DNA from: Lentzea atacamensis
Lineage (GTDB): Bacteria > Actinomycetota > Actinomycetes > Mycobacteriales > Pseudonocardiaceae
Assembly: GCF_003269295.1 (NCBI RefSeq)
Contig: NZ_QLTT01000006.1
Span: 496,001 to 560,000 of the forward strand
Length of the DNA: 64,000 bases
Reading direction: 5' to 3'
The translations under genes and the position numbers were made by a program. Below are positions 49,234 through 57,377 of this stretch, piece by piece. The notes under the pieces are model-generated. The model ran no database searches and was not told where the DNA came from. It saw only the letters and a program-made list of their open reading frames with translations. The first letter of the stretch is position 1. Each line of letters starts with the position of its first letter.

Positions 49234-49247
49234 CTTAGCCGCTAAGA
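49233..49247. promoter_or_regulatory. Palindromic operator at the MarR start codon
   Basis: TCTTAGC (49233-49239) and GCTAAGA (49241-49247) are perfect inverted arms around a single C. The left arm includes the first base of the MarR start codon. MarR proteins usually bind 15-20-bp palindromes in their own promoter; this is therefore the likely autorepressor site. The region up to moaA (49248-49339) contains an AT-rich stretch ending TTAAGCTAAATAAGG that may hold the moaA promoter. Confidence 0.6.
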
Positions 49248-49339
49248 CAATTCCTTGTGACAGTGCTCCAAACGGGCGGAACGTGAGAAACCTCGTTCTT
49301 GGAGTCACCTACAAGGGGTTGTTCATTAAGCTAAATAAG

Positions 49340-50398
<1,059 letters not shown>

Positions 50399-50401
50399 CA
50401 G

Positions 50402-50659
50402 GTGACCTCGGTGAAGATTCGCTACTTCGCGGGCGCACGCGCTGCGGCCGGGGTTGCCGACGAGGATCTCGTGCTCGACACCTCCGACCCCACCGTGGCA
50501 CTCGTCGTGAGCACCATCGGTGAACGGCACGGCGACCAGCTCGGCAAGGTGCTGGCCGCGTCCAGCTTCCTGCTCGACGGCGTCGCGGTGCGGGACACGT
50601 CGACGCGTGTGCCCGCCGGTGCTCAGCTGGACGTGCTGCCGCCCTTCGCGGGCGGCTGA
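50402..50659 (+). CDS. moaD: Molybdopterin synthase sulfur carrier subunit
   Basis: An 85-residue ubiquitin-like protein from GTG 50402. It ends in the required Gly-Gly (LPPFAGG), which carries the thiocarboxylate donated to the pterin by MoaE. The beta-grasp pattern is VKIRYFAGARAAAGVADEDL and ASSFLLDGVAVRDTSTRVPA. Its last 37 bases overlap the 3' end of the convergent AfsR-like gene. The M. tuberculosis homologue lies next to rpfA; here the AfsR-like gene is inserted between them. Confidence 0.94.
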   Translation: MTSVKIRYFAGARAAAGVADEDLVLDTSDPTVALVVSTIGERHGDQLGKVLAASSFLLDGVAVRDTSTRVPAGAQLDVLPPFAGG

Positions 50660-53058
50660 CGCAGCCTTTCCACCCAGACTCGCCGCCCGGTTTCGCCTGC
50701 CAGCCCCAGCGCACGGAGCCGGTGTCGTTCCGCTTCCTCCACGGAGCCCATCGCCAGGTGGATCTCCGCGAGTTCGGCCACGACCTGCACCTGACGGACT
50801 CGCAGCCCGCCGCGTTCGGCGATCTCGTCCGCCTCCGTGGCGCACAGGAGTGCCTGCCGCAGGTTCCCCAGTGCGCGGTGGTCGGCCGCCAAACCGGTGA
50901 GCGACTGGACCTCGCCGCGCGCGAACGCCGCGTTCCGGCAGATCGCCAGCGCCCGTTCGTGCTGCTCGACGGCCTCGTCGAGCCGCTGGAGCCGCCGCAG
51001 CACCGCGCCGAGAGTGGCTCGGGCGTCCACCTCGGCCATGTCCTTCTCGGAACCGGTCGCGACGTCGACAGCACGTCGGCAGATGACCTCGGCTTCGATT
51101 GTCCGGTCCTGTTCGAACAGGAGAAAGGCACGCGCGTCGAGGACACGGGACTCGAACGTCGGACCGAGTTCAGGTGCCACCAGCGGCTCCACCTCGTCGA
51201 GGCACCTCGCCACCTCGTCGAAGTCGCCGATGAAGAGGTGTGCGATGGCGAGACCGTGCAGGCAGAACGCCTTGCCGGCAGTCAGATTCCGCTCGACCGA
51301 CGTCCGCAGCGCCTCCTCGCAGTAGGACACCGCCTCATCCAACGGACCGAGATCGGTCAGGACGCAACTCAGGTTGAACAGGGTGGTCGGCTTCCGGGTG
51401 ATGGCCAGCGCCTCGTGCATCGCGCCGGCCGCTTCGGCCAGGTTGCCGAGTTCCCAGTGGATGATCCCCAGGTTGCCGACGTACGACGCCAACGGGCCGA
51501 GGTCGTCGCTCTGCCGGGCGAGCGCCACCGCCCGCTCGTAGGCGGGCAGCGCATCGAGGAACCGGCCGGACCGCCAGTGCGCAAGTCCGAGCGAGCCGTG
51601 CATGTTCGCCTCGGCGCCCACGTCACCTAGGCGCTGTGCGGCCCGCAGCCCTTCACGGGCGGTCATGCTCCAGTCGACCACGTTCGCGGCGTGGTAGAGG
51701 AAGTACGCGCGCATCGCGTCGGCCAGCTGCCAGGTGATCGGCCGGTCGCCCGCCGCGAGCACGGCGGCCACGAGGTTGGCACGTTCCGTGTCGAGCCATG
51801 CGAGTGCACGCGACATGTCACTCACGCCGTGCGAGGGCAGCCCGGCAGAGACCTCCGGCAGTCCCAGCCTGTGCAGTTCCGGATTCAGCATCCGGCCGGC
51901 CGCGTGGGCATTGATCAAGTAGTACTCGTACAGCCGGACGGGTGCGGGCGCACCGAGCTGGAGGGCGTAGACCCGCAACAGGTCGTGCAGGCTGTACCTG
52001 TCGCCGGAGTGTTGCACGAGGTTGGCGGTGACGAGCTGATCGAGCGGAAGGGCCGCGTCCTCGCCGAGCAGCGCCGTTGCGCCGTCGATCGAGAAGTCCG
52101 GGCCGGGCACCTGTCCGAGCAGCCGGAACAAACGCTGGGAACGTTCGGGCTGAGCCCGGTAGGACACCTCGAACGTGGCACGGACGGCAGCGTCGCCCTC
52201 GATCTCCAGCGCGTCCAGCCTGCCCTCACCCCGGAGATCGGCCAGGTAGTCGCTGATGTGCCGGTCGACCAGGTGCGCCGCGGCGATGCGCAGGGCGAGC
52301 GGAAGGTTGCCGCACAACCGGATCAGCTCGGAGCGCTCGTGGTGCCCGCCACGGACACGCATGTTGTCGAGCAACGCGTGGGCCTCGTCGTCGTCGAAGA
52401 CGCCGAGCCTGACCTGGAAGTGCTCCGGCAGGTCGATGCGGCTGGTGACGATCAGCACAGACCTGTCACCGGCCGGCCGCAGCGGGCAGATCTGGTCCCG
52501 ACCGGCGTTGTCGATCACCACGAGCACTGCGCGATCCGCCGTCATCTGCTCGTACAGTGCGATTTGCGCATCGAGGCCGACCGGAATCTGCTCGGCGCCG
52601 AGCGCGCGCAGGAATCGCGACAGCGCCTGCTCCGCCGTCACAGGTTCACCTTCCGAGAACGCGCGAAGGTTCACGTACAACTGACCGTCCGCGAACCGGT
52701 CACTCATCCGTTGCGCGAGATGGACGGCGAGCGACGTCTTTCCAACGCCGGGCGAACCGGTGATCGCGAGCACCCGCGCCGTGGACCCCAGTGCGACCCG
52801 GATGCCGTCGGCGCGACCGACGAAGTCGGGCAGGTCCGCGGGGAGCTGTCGCGGTCCTGGCTTGCGCGGCACCAGCCGATAGCCGTACGGCTCGGTGACG
52901 ACCTGATCGGTGACGCGCAGGCGCTGCACGAGTTTCCGCAACGCCGCCTTCGGGTTCGCGGGCTTCCCGGCGCCCCAGATCGAGTCGATCAGTTCGTCGA
53001 ACGGCACGGGCTGGCCCGGCCTGGCCGCCAACGCCTTCCGGAGCGCTTCGATCCTCAT
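50623..53058 (-). CDS. AfsR-like NB-ARC/TPR regulator lacking the BTAD domain
   Basis: An 811-residue STAND-type regulator. Residues 1-65 are a shortened OmpR-type winged helix (LRKALAARPGQPVPFDELID, GKPANPKAALRKLVQRLRVT, TEPYGYRLVP). The bacterial transcriptional activation domain of SARP proteins is absent. The NB-ARC ATPase follows, with Walker A ITGSPGVGKTSLAVHLAQRM (about 100-119), Walker B AVLVVIDNAGRDQ and LCGNLPLALRIAAAHLVDR. From about residue 440 there are TPR-type helical repeats (for example YVGNLGIIHWELGNLAEAAG). A stop codon 18 bases upstream of ATG 53058 shows the N terminus is complete. Confidence 0.9.
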   Translation of the reverse strand: MRIEALRKALAARPGQPVPFDELIDSIWGAGKPANPKAALRKLVQRLRVTDQVVTEPYGYRLVPRKPGPRQLPADLPDFVGRADGIRVALGSTARVLAITGSPGVGKTSLAVHLAQRMSDRFADGQLYVNLRAFSEGEPVTAEQALSRFLRALGAEQIPVGLDAQIALYEQMTADRAVLVVIDNAGRDQICPLRPAGDRSVLIVTSRIDLPEHFQVRLGVFDDDEAHALLDNMRVRGGHHERSELIRLCGNLPLALRIAAAHLVDRHISDYLADLRGEGRLDALEIEGDAAVRATFEVSYRAQPERSQRLFRLLGQVPGPDFSIDGATALLGEDAALPLDQLVTANLVQHSGDRYSLHDLLRVYALQLGAPAPVRLYEYYLINAHAAGRMLNPELHRLGLPEVSAGLPSHGVSDMSRALAWLDTERANLVAAVLAAGDRPITWQLADAMRAYFLYHAANVVDWSMTAREGLRAAQRLGDVGAEANMHGSLGLAHWRSGRFLDALPAYERAVALARQSDDLGPLASYVGNLGIIHWELGNLAEAAGAMHEALAITRKPTTLFNLSCVLTDLGPLDEAVSYCEEALRTSVERNLTAGKAFCLHGLAIAHLFIGDFDEVARCLDEVEPLVAPELGPTFESRVLDARAFLLFEQDRTIEAEVICRRAVDVATGSEKDMAEVDARATLGAVLRRLQRLDEAVEQHERALAICRNAAFARGEVQSLTGLAADHRALGNLRQALLCATEADEIAERGGLRVRQVQVVAELAEIHLAMGSVEEAERHRLRALGLAGETGRRVWVERLRQPPAKGGSTSS

Positions 53059-53230
53059 GTGTCCATCGTGTCGTCACCCGATGGCGGCGTGTCGCCGATC
53101 GGCCGGACAGGCGTGAGCCACGCCTCACTTTCCGTAATAGATCTCGGCCGATCTCAGGATGGAAACGAACCGATAACGACACCTTTGAGCTGCCGTTTTG
53201 TAGCCTCAGGACAACGTTGCAAAACGTTAC

Positions 53231-53246
53231 TGTGATGCGCATCACA
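53231..53246. promoter_or_regulatory. Perfect CRP-type palindrome in the rpfA promoter
   Basis: TGTGATGCGCATCACA is a perfect 16-bp palindrome matching the cAMP receptor protein consensus TGTGA-N6-TCACA. It lies immediately upstream of a plausible -10 element TACGTT (53253-53258) and about 215 bases upstream of rpfA. In M. tuberculosis, CRP (Rv3676) is known to control rpfA, which supports the assignment. Two AACGTT elements lie just before it (53213-53228 region). Confidence 0.8.
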
Positions 53247-53258
53247 GCCTGATACGTT

Positions 53259-53461
53259 TGGTGGGCTGCCGTCGGTTACGTACCGTCGCTCCTCGGCTGG
53301 CCCCGACCAGCCACGAGCAAGACCGGAGGACCAGCACCGAACCCAGTCCGAGGGTTCTCCGGAACAACCCCGAGCGAGAGAAACCGCCGGACTGGGACGC
53401 AGGGACGCACCGGGCCCCGAACCCGAGTCCCTGACCGCAGGTGCGGTGGACCGAGAGGCAC
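53259..53461 (+). ncRNA. Structured 5' leader of rpfA (candidate c-di-AMP/ydaO riboswitch)
   Basis: The roughly 200 bases between the promoter and rpfA hold no gene but much potential pairing. GGCTGG/CCAGCC forms a hairpin near 53298-53315, CCAGTCCG pairs with CGGACTGG (about 53343-53398), AGGGAC with GTCCCT, and CCGCA with TGCGG close to the start codon. In actinobacteria, rpf genes are often preceded by a ydaO riboswitch that senses cyclic di-AMP. Position and structure fit, but I could not match the conserved ydaO sequence with certainty. Confidence 0.45.
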
Positions 53462-54103
53462 ATGGCTTTCAACCGAGGCAAGCAGGGCAAGCAGGGTTCC
53501 GCCGCTCGCACTATCGCCAAGGTCGCGGCTGTCGGCATCATCGCCGGCGCCCCTCTGGGCCTGGCCGTTGGCACCGCCAACGCCGCCCCTGTCGACTGGG
53601 ACGCACTCGCGCAGTGCGAGGCCAGCGGCAACTGGGCCGCCAACACCGGTAACGGTTACTACGGCGGCCTGCAGTTCAACCCGCAGACGTGGAGGGCCTA
53701 CGGCGGCCAGGGCAACCCCGCCAACGCCTCCCGCGAGCAGCAGATCGCCGTCGCCGAGCGGGTCGCTGCCGGCCAGGGCGTCCAGAACGCGTGGCCGTCG
53801 TGCAGCAAGCGCATCGGCGCCTACGTGGGCAAGAAGACCGCCCCGGCCCCGAAGCAGGCCCAGCCGCAGCGCAAGGCGCAGCCGCAGCAGCGCCAGGCCG
53901 CTCCGGTGCAGCAGGCTCCGGTCGTCGTCGATGGTTCGAAGAGCAACCCGAACGGCAACTACGAGATCAAGGCGGGCGACACGCTGTCGAAGATCGCCGA
54001 GGCCAACAAGGTCGCCGGCGGCTACCAGGCCATCGTGGAGAAGAACAAGGGCTTCATCACGAACCCGGACCTGATCTTCCCGGGCCACAAGATCCTGATC
54101 TGA
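53462..54103 (+). CDS. rpfA: Resuscitation-promoting factor with LysM domain
   Basis: 213 residues from ATG 53462. A signal peptide (AARTIAKVAAVGIIAGAPLG to TANA, cut before APVDW) is followed by the Rpf lysozyme-like domain, about residues 41-115: VDWDALAQCEASGNWAANTG with the catalytic Glu in CEASGNW, YYGGLQFNPQTWRAYGGQGN and the second cysteine in WPSCSKRIGAY. A Gln/Pro/Lys linker then leads to a LysM peptidoglycan-binding domain (YEIKAGDTLSKIAEANKVAG, IFPGHKILI). It cleaves peptidoglycan and promotes regrowth of dormant cells or spores. Regulated by the CRP-type site and probably the leader RNA. Confidence 0.96.
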   Translation: MAFNRGKQGKQGSAARTIAKVAAVGIIAGAPLGLAVGTANAAPVDWDALAQCEASGNWAANTGNGYYGGLQFNPQTWRAYGGQGNPANASREQQIAVAERVAAGQGVQNAWPSCSKRIGAYVGKKTAPAPKQAQPQRKAQPQQRQAAPVQQAPVVVDGSKSNPNGNYEIKAGDTLSKIAEANKVAGGYQAIVEKNKGFITNPDLIFPGHKILI

Positions 54104-54160
54104 GCAGGACGTCTGGCCGTTCGAATCGGCAGTCCCGTTGACGCGGACTGATGCAGGACC

Positions 54161-54199
54161 AGGGATCTCACCGTTACCCCCCGGCGGTGAGGTCCCTGC
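54161..54199. terminator. Bidirectional hairpin terminator, rpfA / moaE
   Basis: CAGGGATCTCACCG (54161-54174) pairs with CGGTGAGGTCCCTG (54186-54199) along 14 positions with one G-U pair, around an 11-base loop. It lies between the convergent ends of rpfA (54103) and moaE (54207). Confidence 0.85.
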
Positions 54200-54206
54200 C
54201 TGCGTT

Positions 54207-54632
54207 TCAGGGGCAGTTGACCCACTCGTCGTTGCCGTCGGAGAAGACCTGCCGCTTCCACACCGGCAGCCGGGCCTTGACCTCGTCCACGAGGTCGGCG
54301 CACAGCGAGAACGCCTCCTTGCGGTGCTCGGCCGCCACCGCGCAGGCCAGCGCCACGTCACCGATCTTCAACGGCCCGACCCGGTGCGACACGGCGATCC
54401 CGTGCACGCCGGCGTAGCGGTCGGCCAGCGAGGCGACGACCTCGGCCACGACGTCGCCTGCCGACGGGTGCGAGTGGTACTCGAGCTCCAGCACCGAGCG
54501 GCCGCCGTCGTGGTCGCGCACGACGCCGGAGAACGTCACCACCGCGCCGGCGCGGTCGGAACCGACCAGGGCGGCGTGTTCCTCTACCGACAAGGGCTCC
54601 TCGGTCACGACAGCCCGCAGCACGACACCCAT
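54207..54632 (-). CDS. moaE: Molybdopterin synthase catalytic subunit
   Basis: A 141-residue protein that, with thiocarboxylated MoaD, inserts the dithiolene sulfurs into precursor Z. Family features are VTFSGVVRDHDGGRSVLELE, ELEYHSHPSAGDVVAEV, ISHRVGPLKIGDVAL-like VSHRVGPLKIGDVALACAVA and RKEAFSLCADLVDEVKARLP. The active-site lysines lie in the last of these and in PVWKRQVFSDGNDEWVNCP. The ATG overlaps the mog stop as ATGA. It is the last gene of the minus-strand moaC-mog-moaE unit. Confidence 0.96.
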   Translation of the reverse strand: MGVVLRAVVTEEPLSVEEHAALVGSDRAGAVVTFSGVVRDHDGGRSVLELEYHSHPSAGDVVAEVVASLADRYAGVHGIAVSHRVGPLKIGDVALACAVAAEHRKEAFSLCADLVDEVKARLPVWKRQVFSDGNDEWVNCP

Positions 54633-55111
54633 CAGTGGTCACCTCCGCGCAGTTGGTCGAGCGCATGCTCCACGACGTTGCCGAGCACGTCCAGCCCGTC
54701 CCGCACCCCGCCGGTCGAACCAGGCAGGTTCACGATCAACGTCCGGCCCGCCACGCCGGCCACGCCGCGCGACAGCACCGAACCCGGCACGCGCGGCCAG
54801 CCGGACATCCTGATCGCGTCGGCGATGCCGGGCACCTCGTAGTCCAGCACCGCACGGGTGGCCTCCGGCGTGCGGTCGGTCGGGTTGATGCCGGTCCCGC
54901 CGGTGGTCAGGACGAGGTCGGCGCCGCCGGACACCGCCTCGGTGAGCGCCTGCTGGACCGGGTCGCCGTCAGGCACCACGACCGGTGAGGCGACCGAGAA
55001 ACCGCGCGCGGACAGCCACTCGACGATCAGCGGGCCGCTGCGGTCGGCGTACACGCCCGCGGCGGCGCGGTTCGAGGCGGTGATCACCACTGCCTTCACG
55101 GGCGCTCCCAC
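54632..55111 (-). CDS. mog: Molybdopterin adenylyltransferase (MogA/MoaB type)
   Basis: A 159-residue protein that adenylates molybdopterin before molybdenum insertion. The MoCF_biosynth fold shows AVVITASNRAAAGVYADRSG, VVVPDGDPVQQALTEAVSGG, ADLVLTTGGTGINPTDRTPE (the TGGTG pterin-binding loop) and RTLIVNLPGSTGGVRDGLDV. It overlaps moaC by 16 bases and moaE by 1-4 bases. This is the counterpart of Rv0865. Confidence 0.95.
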   Translation of the reverse strand: MGAPVKAVVITASNRAAAGVYADRSGPLIVEWLSARGFSVASPVVVPDGDPVQQALTEAVSGGADLVLTTGGTGINPTDRTPEATRAVLDYEVPGIADAIRMSGWPRVPGSVLSRGVAGVAGRTLIVNLPGSTGGVRDGLDVLGNVVEHALDQLRGGDH

Positions 55112-55569
55112 AGGCCGGACTTGCCGCCTTCCTTGCGTTCGACCCGGACGGCGTCCAGGGAGGCGGCCGGGTCGACGGACTTCACCATGTCGTGCAGGGT
55201 GAGGCCGGCCACCGAGACGGCGGTCAGGGCTTCCATCTCCACGCCCGTGCGGTCGGTGGTGCGGACCGTGGCTGTGATCAACACGGAGGTGTCGGCCAGA
55301 GCCAGGTCCACGACCACCGACGACAGGGCGATCGGGTGGCAGAGGGGGACCAGTTCCCAGGTGCGCTTCGCGGCCATGATGCCCGCGATCCTGGCGGTGG
55401 CGAGGGCGTCGCCCTTGGGCAGGCCGTCGCTGCCGAGCAGCGCAACCACCTCGGCGGTCGTGCGCAGGATCCCGGTGGCCACGGCCGTTCGGGTGGTCTG
55501 CTCCTTGCCCGAGACGTCGACCATGCGGGCCGCGCCGTGGGAGTCCAGGTGGGTGAACTGCTTGGTCAT
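55096..55569 (-). CDS. moaC: Cyclic pyranopterin monophosphate synthase
   Basis: 157 residues from ATG 55569 (MTKQFTHLDSHGAARMVDVS). MoaC converts the MoaA product into cyclic pyranopterin monophosphate. Conserved residues are in KEQTTRTAVATGILRTTAEV, KGDALATARIAGIMAAKRTW, ELVPLCHPIALSSVVVDLAL (His of LCHP), RTGVEMEALTAVSVAGLTLH and DMVKSVD. The stop is cleanly placed within mog. The malic enzyme gene ends 46 bases upstream. Confidence 0.97.
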   Translation of the reverse strand: MTKQFTHLDSHGAARMVDVSGKEQTTRTAVATGILRTTAEVVALLGSDGLPKGDALATARIAGIMAAKRTWELVPLCHPIALSSVVVDLALADTSVLITATVRTTDRTGVEMEALTAVSVAGLTLHDMVKSVDPAASLDAVRVERKEGGKSGLWERP

Positions 55570-55615
55570 ACCGCGATCGTATGCCTGGCCCCGCGCAACA
55601 GCCCGTGCCAAGTCC

Positions 55616-56998
55616 CTACGAGGTCGCGGCCTTGCGGACGGCTTCGGCGACGGCGGGGGCCACCGTGTTGTCGAAGACCGACGGGACGATGAACGACGCG
55701 TTGAGGCGGTCGCCGTCCACCACGTCGGCGATGGCCTGCGCGGCGGCCAGGAGCATCGCGTCGGTGATGGTCCTGGCGTGGGCGTCCAGCAGGCCGCGGA
55801 ACACGCCGGGGAACGCCAGCACGTTGTTGATCTGGTTCGGGAAGTCCGAGCGGCCCGTCGCCACGACGGCGGCGTGCTGCTGGGCCTCCATCGGGTCGAT
55901 CTCCGGGTCCGGGTTGGCCAGTGCGAAGACGATGGCGTCCTTGGCCATGGTCGCGACCTGGTCGGCACCGAAGAGGTTCGGGGCCGAGACACCGATGAAC
56001 ACGTCCGAACCGACCAGCGCGTCGTGCAGACGGCCGGACTGGTTCTCCTTGTTCGTGGAGGCCGCGATGGACTTCAGGTTCGAGTCCAGGCCGGGACGGT
56101 CGCGGTGCACGATGCCGTCGACGTCCACCGCGATGATGTCGCCCGGCGCCTGGGCCTGCAGCAGGCGGATGATCGCGGAACCGGCGGCACCGACGCCGCA
56201 GACCGTGATGCGGCAGTTCTTGATGTCCTTGCCGACGACGCGCAGAGCGTTGCGCAGAGCCGCGACCACGACGATCGCGGTGCCGTGCTGGTCGTCGTGG
56301 AAGACCGGGATGTCGAGCTTCTCGCGCAGGCGGGCCTCGATCTCGAAGCAGCGCGGCGCGGAGATGTCCTCGAGGTTGATGCCGCCGTACACGGGAGCGA
56401 TGAGCTCGACCGCGCGGATGATCTCCTCGGTGTCCTGGGTGTCCAGGCAGACCGGCCAGGCGTCGACGCCGGCGAACTTCTTGAACAGCGCGGCCTTGCC
56501 CTCCATCACCGGCAGAGCGGCGGCGGGGCCGAGGTTGCCCAGGCCCAGCACGGCCGAACCGTCGGTGACGACGGCGACGGTGTTGCGCTTGATCGTCAGG
56601 CGGCGCGCGTCGTCCGGGTTCTTGGCGATCGCCTCACACACACGAGCCACACCCGGCGTGTACGCGCGGGAGAGGTCGTCGCGGTTCCTCAGCGGCACCT
56701 TCGACGAGATCTCGATCTTGCCACCGAGGTGCACGAGGAACGTGCGGTCCGACACCTTGCGGACGACGATGCCGGGCAGCGTCTCCAGCGTGTCGGTGAT
56801 GTCCTTCGCGTGGTTCGCGGAGAGGGCGTTGCAGGTGAGGTCGATGACGACGCGGTCGTTGTGCGACTCCACGACGTCGAACGCCGTGATCACCCCGCCC
56901 GCGCGGCCGACGGCCGTCGTGAGGTCACCCGCGGCGCTCGCTGACGGCGGCGCCTCCAGGCGAACGGTGATCGAGTAACCAGGGCCGGGGACCGGCAT
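55616..56998 (-). CDS. NAD-dependent malic enzyme with N-terminal ACT-like domain
   Basis: 460 residues from ATG 56998 (MPVPGPGYSITVRLEAPPSA), preceded by GGGAGG. Residues 1-85 look like an ACT regulatory domain (VGRAGGVITAFDVVESHNDR). The malic enzyme body has the catalytic Tyr and Lys regions (LSRAYTPGVARVCEAIAKNP, VMEGKAALFKKFAGVDAWPV), the metal site (FHDDQHGTAIVVVAALRNAL), and the NAD fold (ITVCGVGAAGSAIIRLLQAQ). It decarboxylates malate to pyruvate. It interrupts the conserved small-protein/moaC neighbourhood seen in Mycobacterium. Confidence 0.95.
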   Translation of the reverse strand: MPVPGPGYSITVRLEAPPSASAAGDLTTAVGRAGGVITAFDVVESHNDRVVIDLTCNALSANHAKDITDTLETLPGIVVRKVSDRTFLVHLGGKIEISSKVPLRNRDDLSRAYTPGVARVCEAIAKNPDDARRLTIKRNTVAVVTDGSAVLGLGNLGPAAALPVMEGKAALFKKFAGVDAWPVCLDTQDTEEIIRAVELIAPVYGGINLEDISAPRCFEIEARLREKLDIPVFHDDQHGTAIVVVAALRNALRVVGKDIKNCRITVCGVGAAGSAIIRLLQAQAPGDIIAVDVDGIVHRDRPGLDSNLKSIAASTNKENQSGRLHDALVGSDVFIGVSAPNLFGADQVATMAKDAIVFALANPDPEIDPMEAQQHAAVVATGRSDFPNQINNVLAFPGVFRGLLDAHARTITDAMLLAAAQAIADVVDGDRLNASFIVPSVFDNTVAPAVAEAVRKAATS

Positions 56999-57106
56999 CG
57001 CATCCTCCCACGAAGTGCAGCTCAAGCGGGAAGCGAGCCTATCCCCGGCCCCATTGCGGTACTCACGCGACTCGACAGAGTTAAGACCGCTCTGACAGTC
57101 CGCGGA

Positions 57107-57292
57107 TCAGGACTTGTTGATCTCGGTCACCGGGTGGGTGTAGCCGAGGTCCTCCACCGGCAGCGGGAACGTCACCGTGCCGAACGGGGAGAGCGCACCC
57201 TGCACGTCGCTGGTCAGTTCGGTGACGGGGTGGCCGCCGTCGGGCCCTTCCGGCCAGTGCGGGTCGACCCGTCCAGGGCGTCCTTTCGCCAC
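57107..57292 (-). CDS. Small conserved protein next to helicase-associated gene (Rv0863-like position)
   Basis: 61 residues from GTG 57292 with GAGGAG just upstream. The sequence VAKGRPGRVDPHWPEGPDGG is followed by HPVTELTSDVQGALSPFGTV, TFPLPVEDLGYTHPVTEIN and KS. I do not recognise a domain. It occupies the place of Rv0863 between moaC and the XPB-associated gene, so it is likely a conserved small protein. It is divergent from that gene, with 85 bases between starts. Confidence 0.65.
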   Translation of the reverse strand: MAKGRPGRVDPHWPEGPDGGHPVTELTSDVQGALSPFGTVTFPLPVEDLGYTHPVTEINKS

Positions 57293-57377
57293 GTTCTCCT
57301 CCTCGGTGGTACCAGTGACGCGCACAAGTGTGACAGAGCACGATCGCAGCTCAACCGACCCATATACCGTGGTGAGA

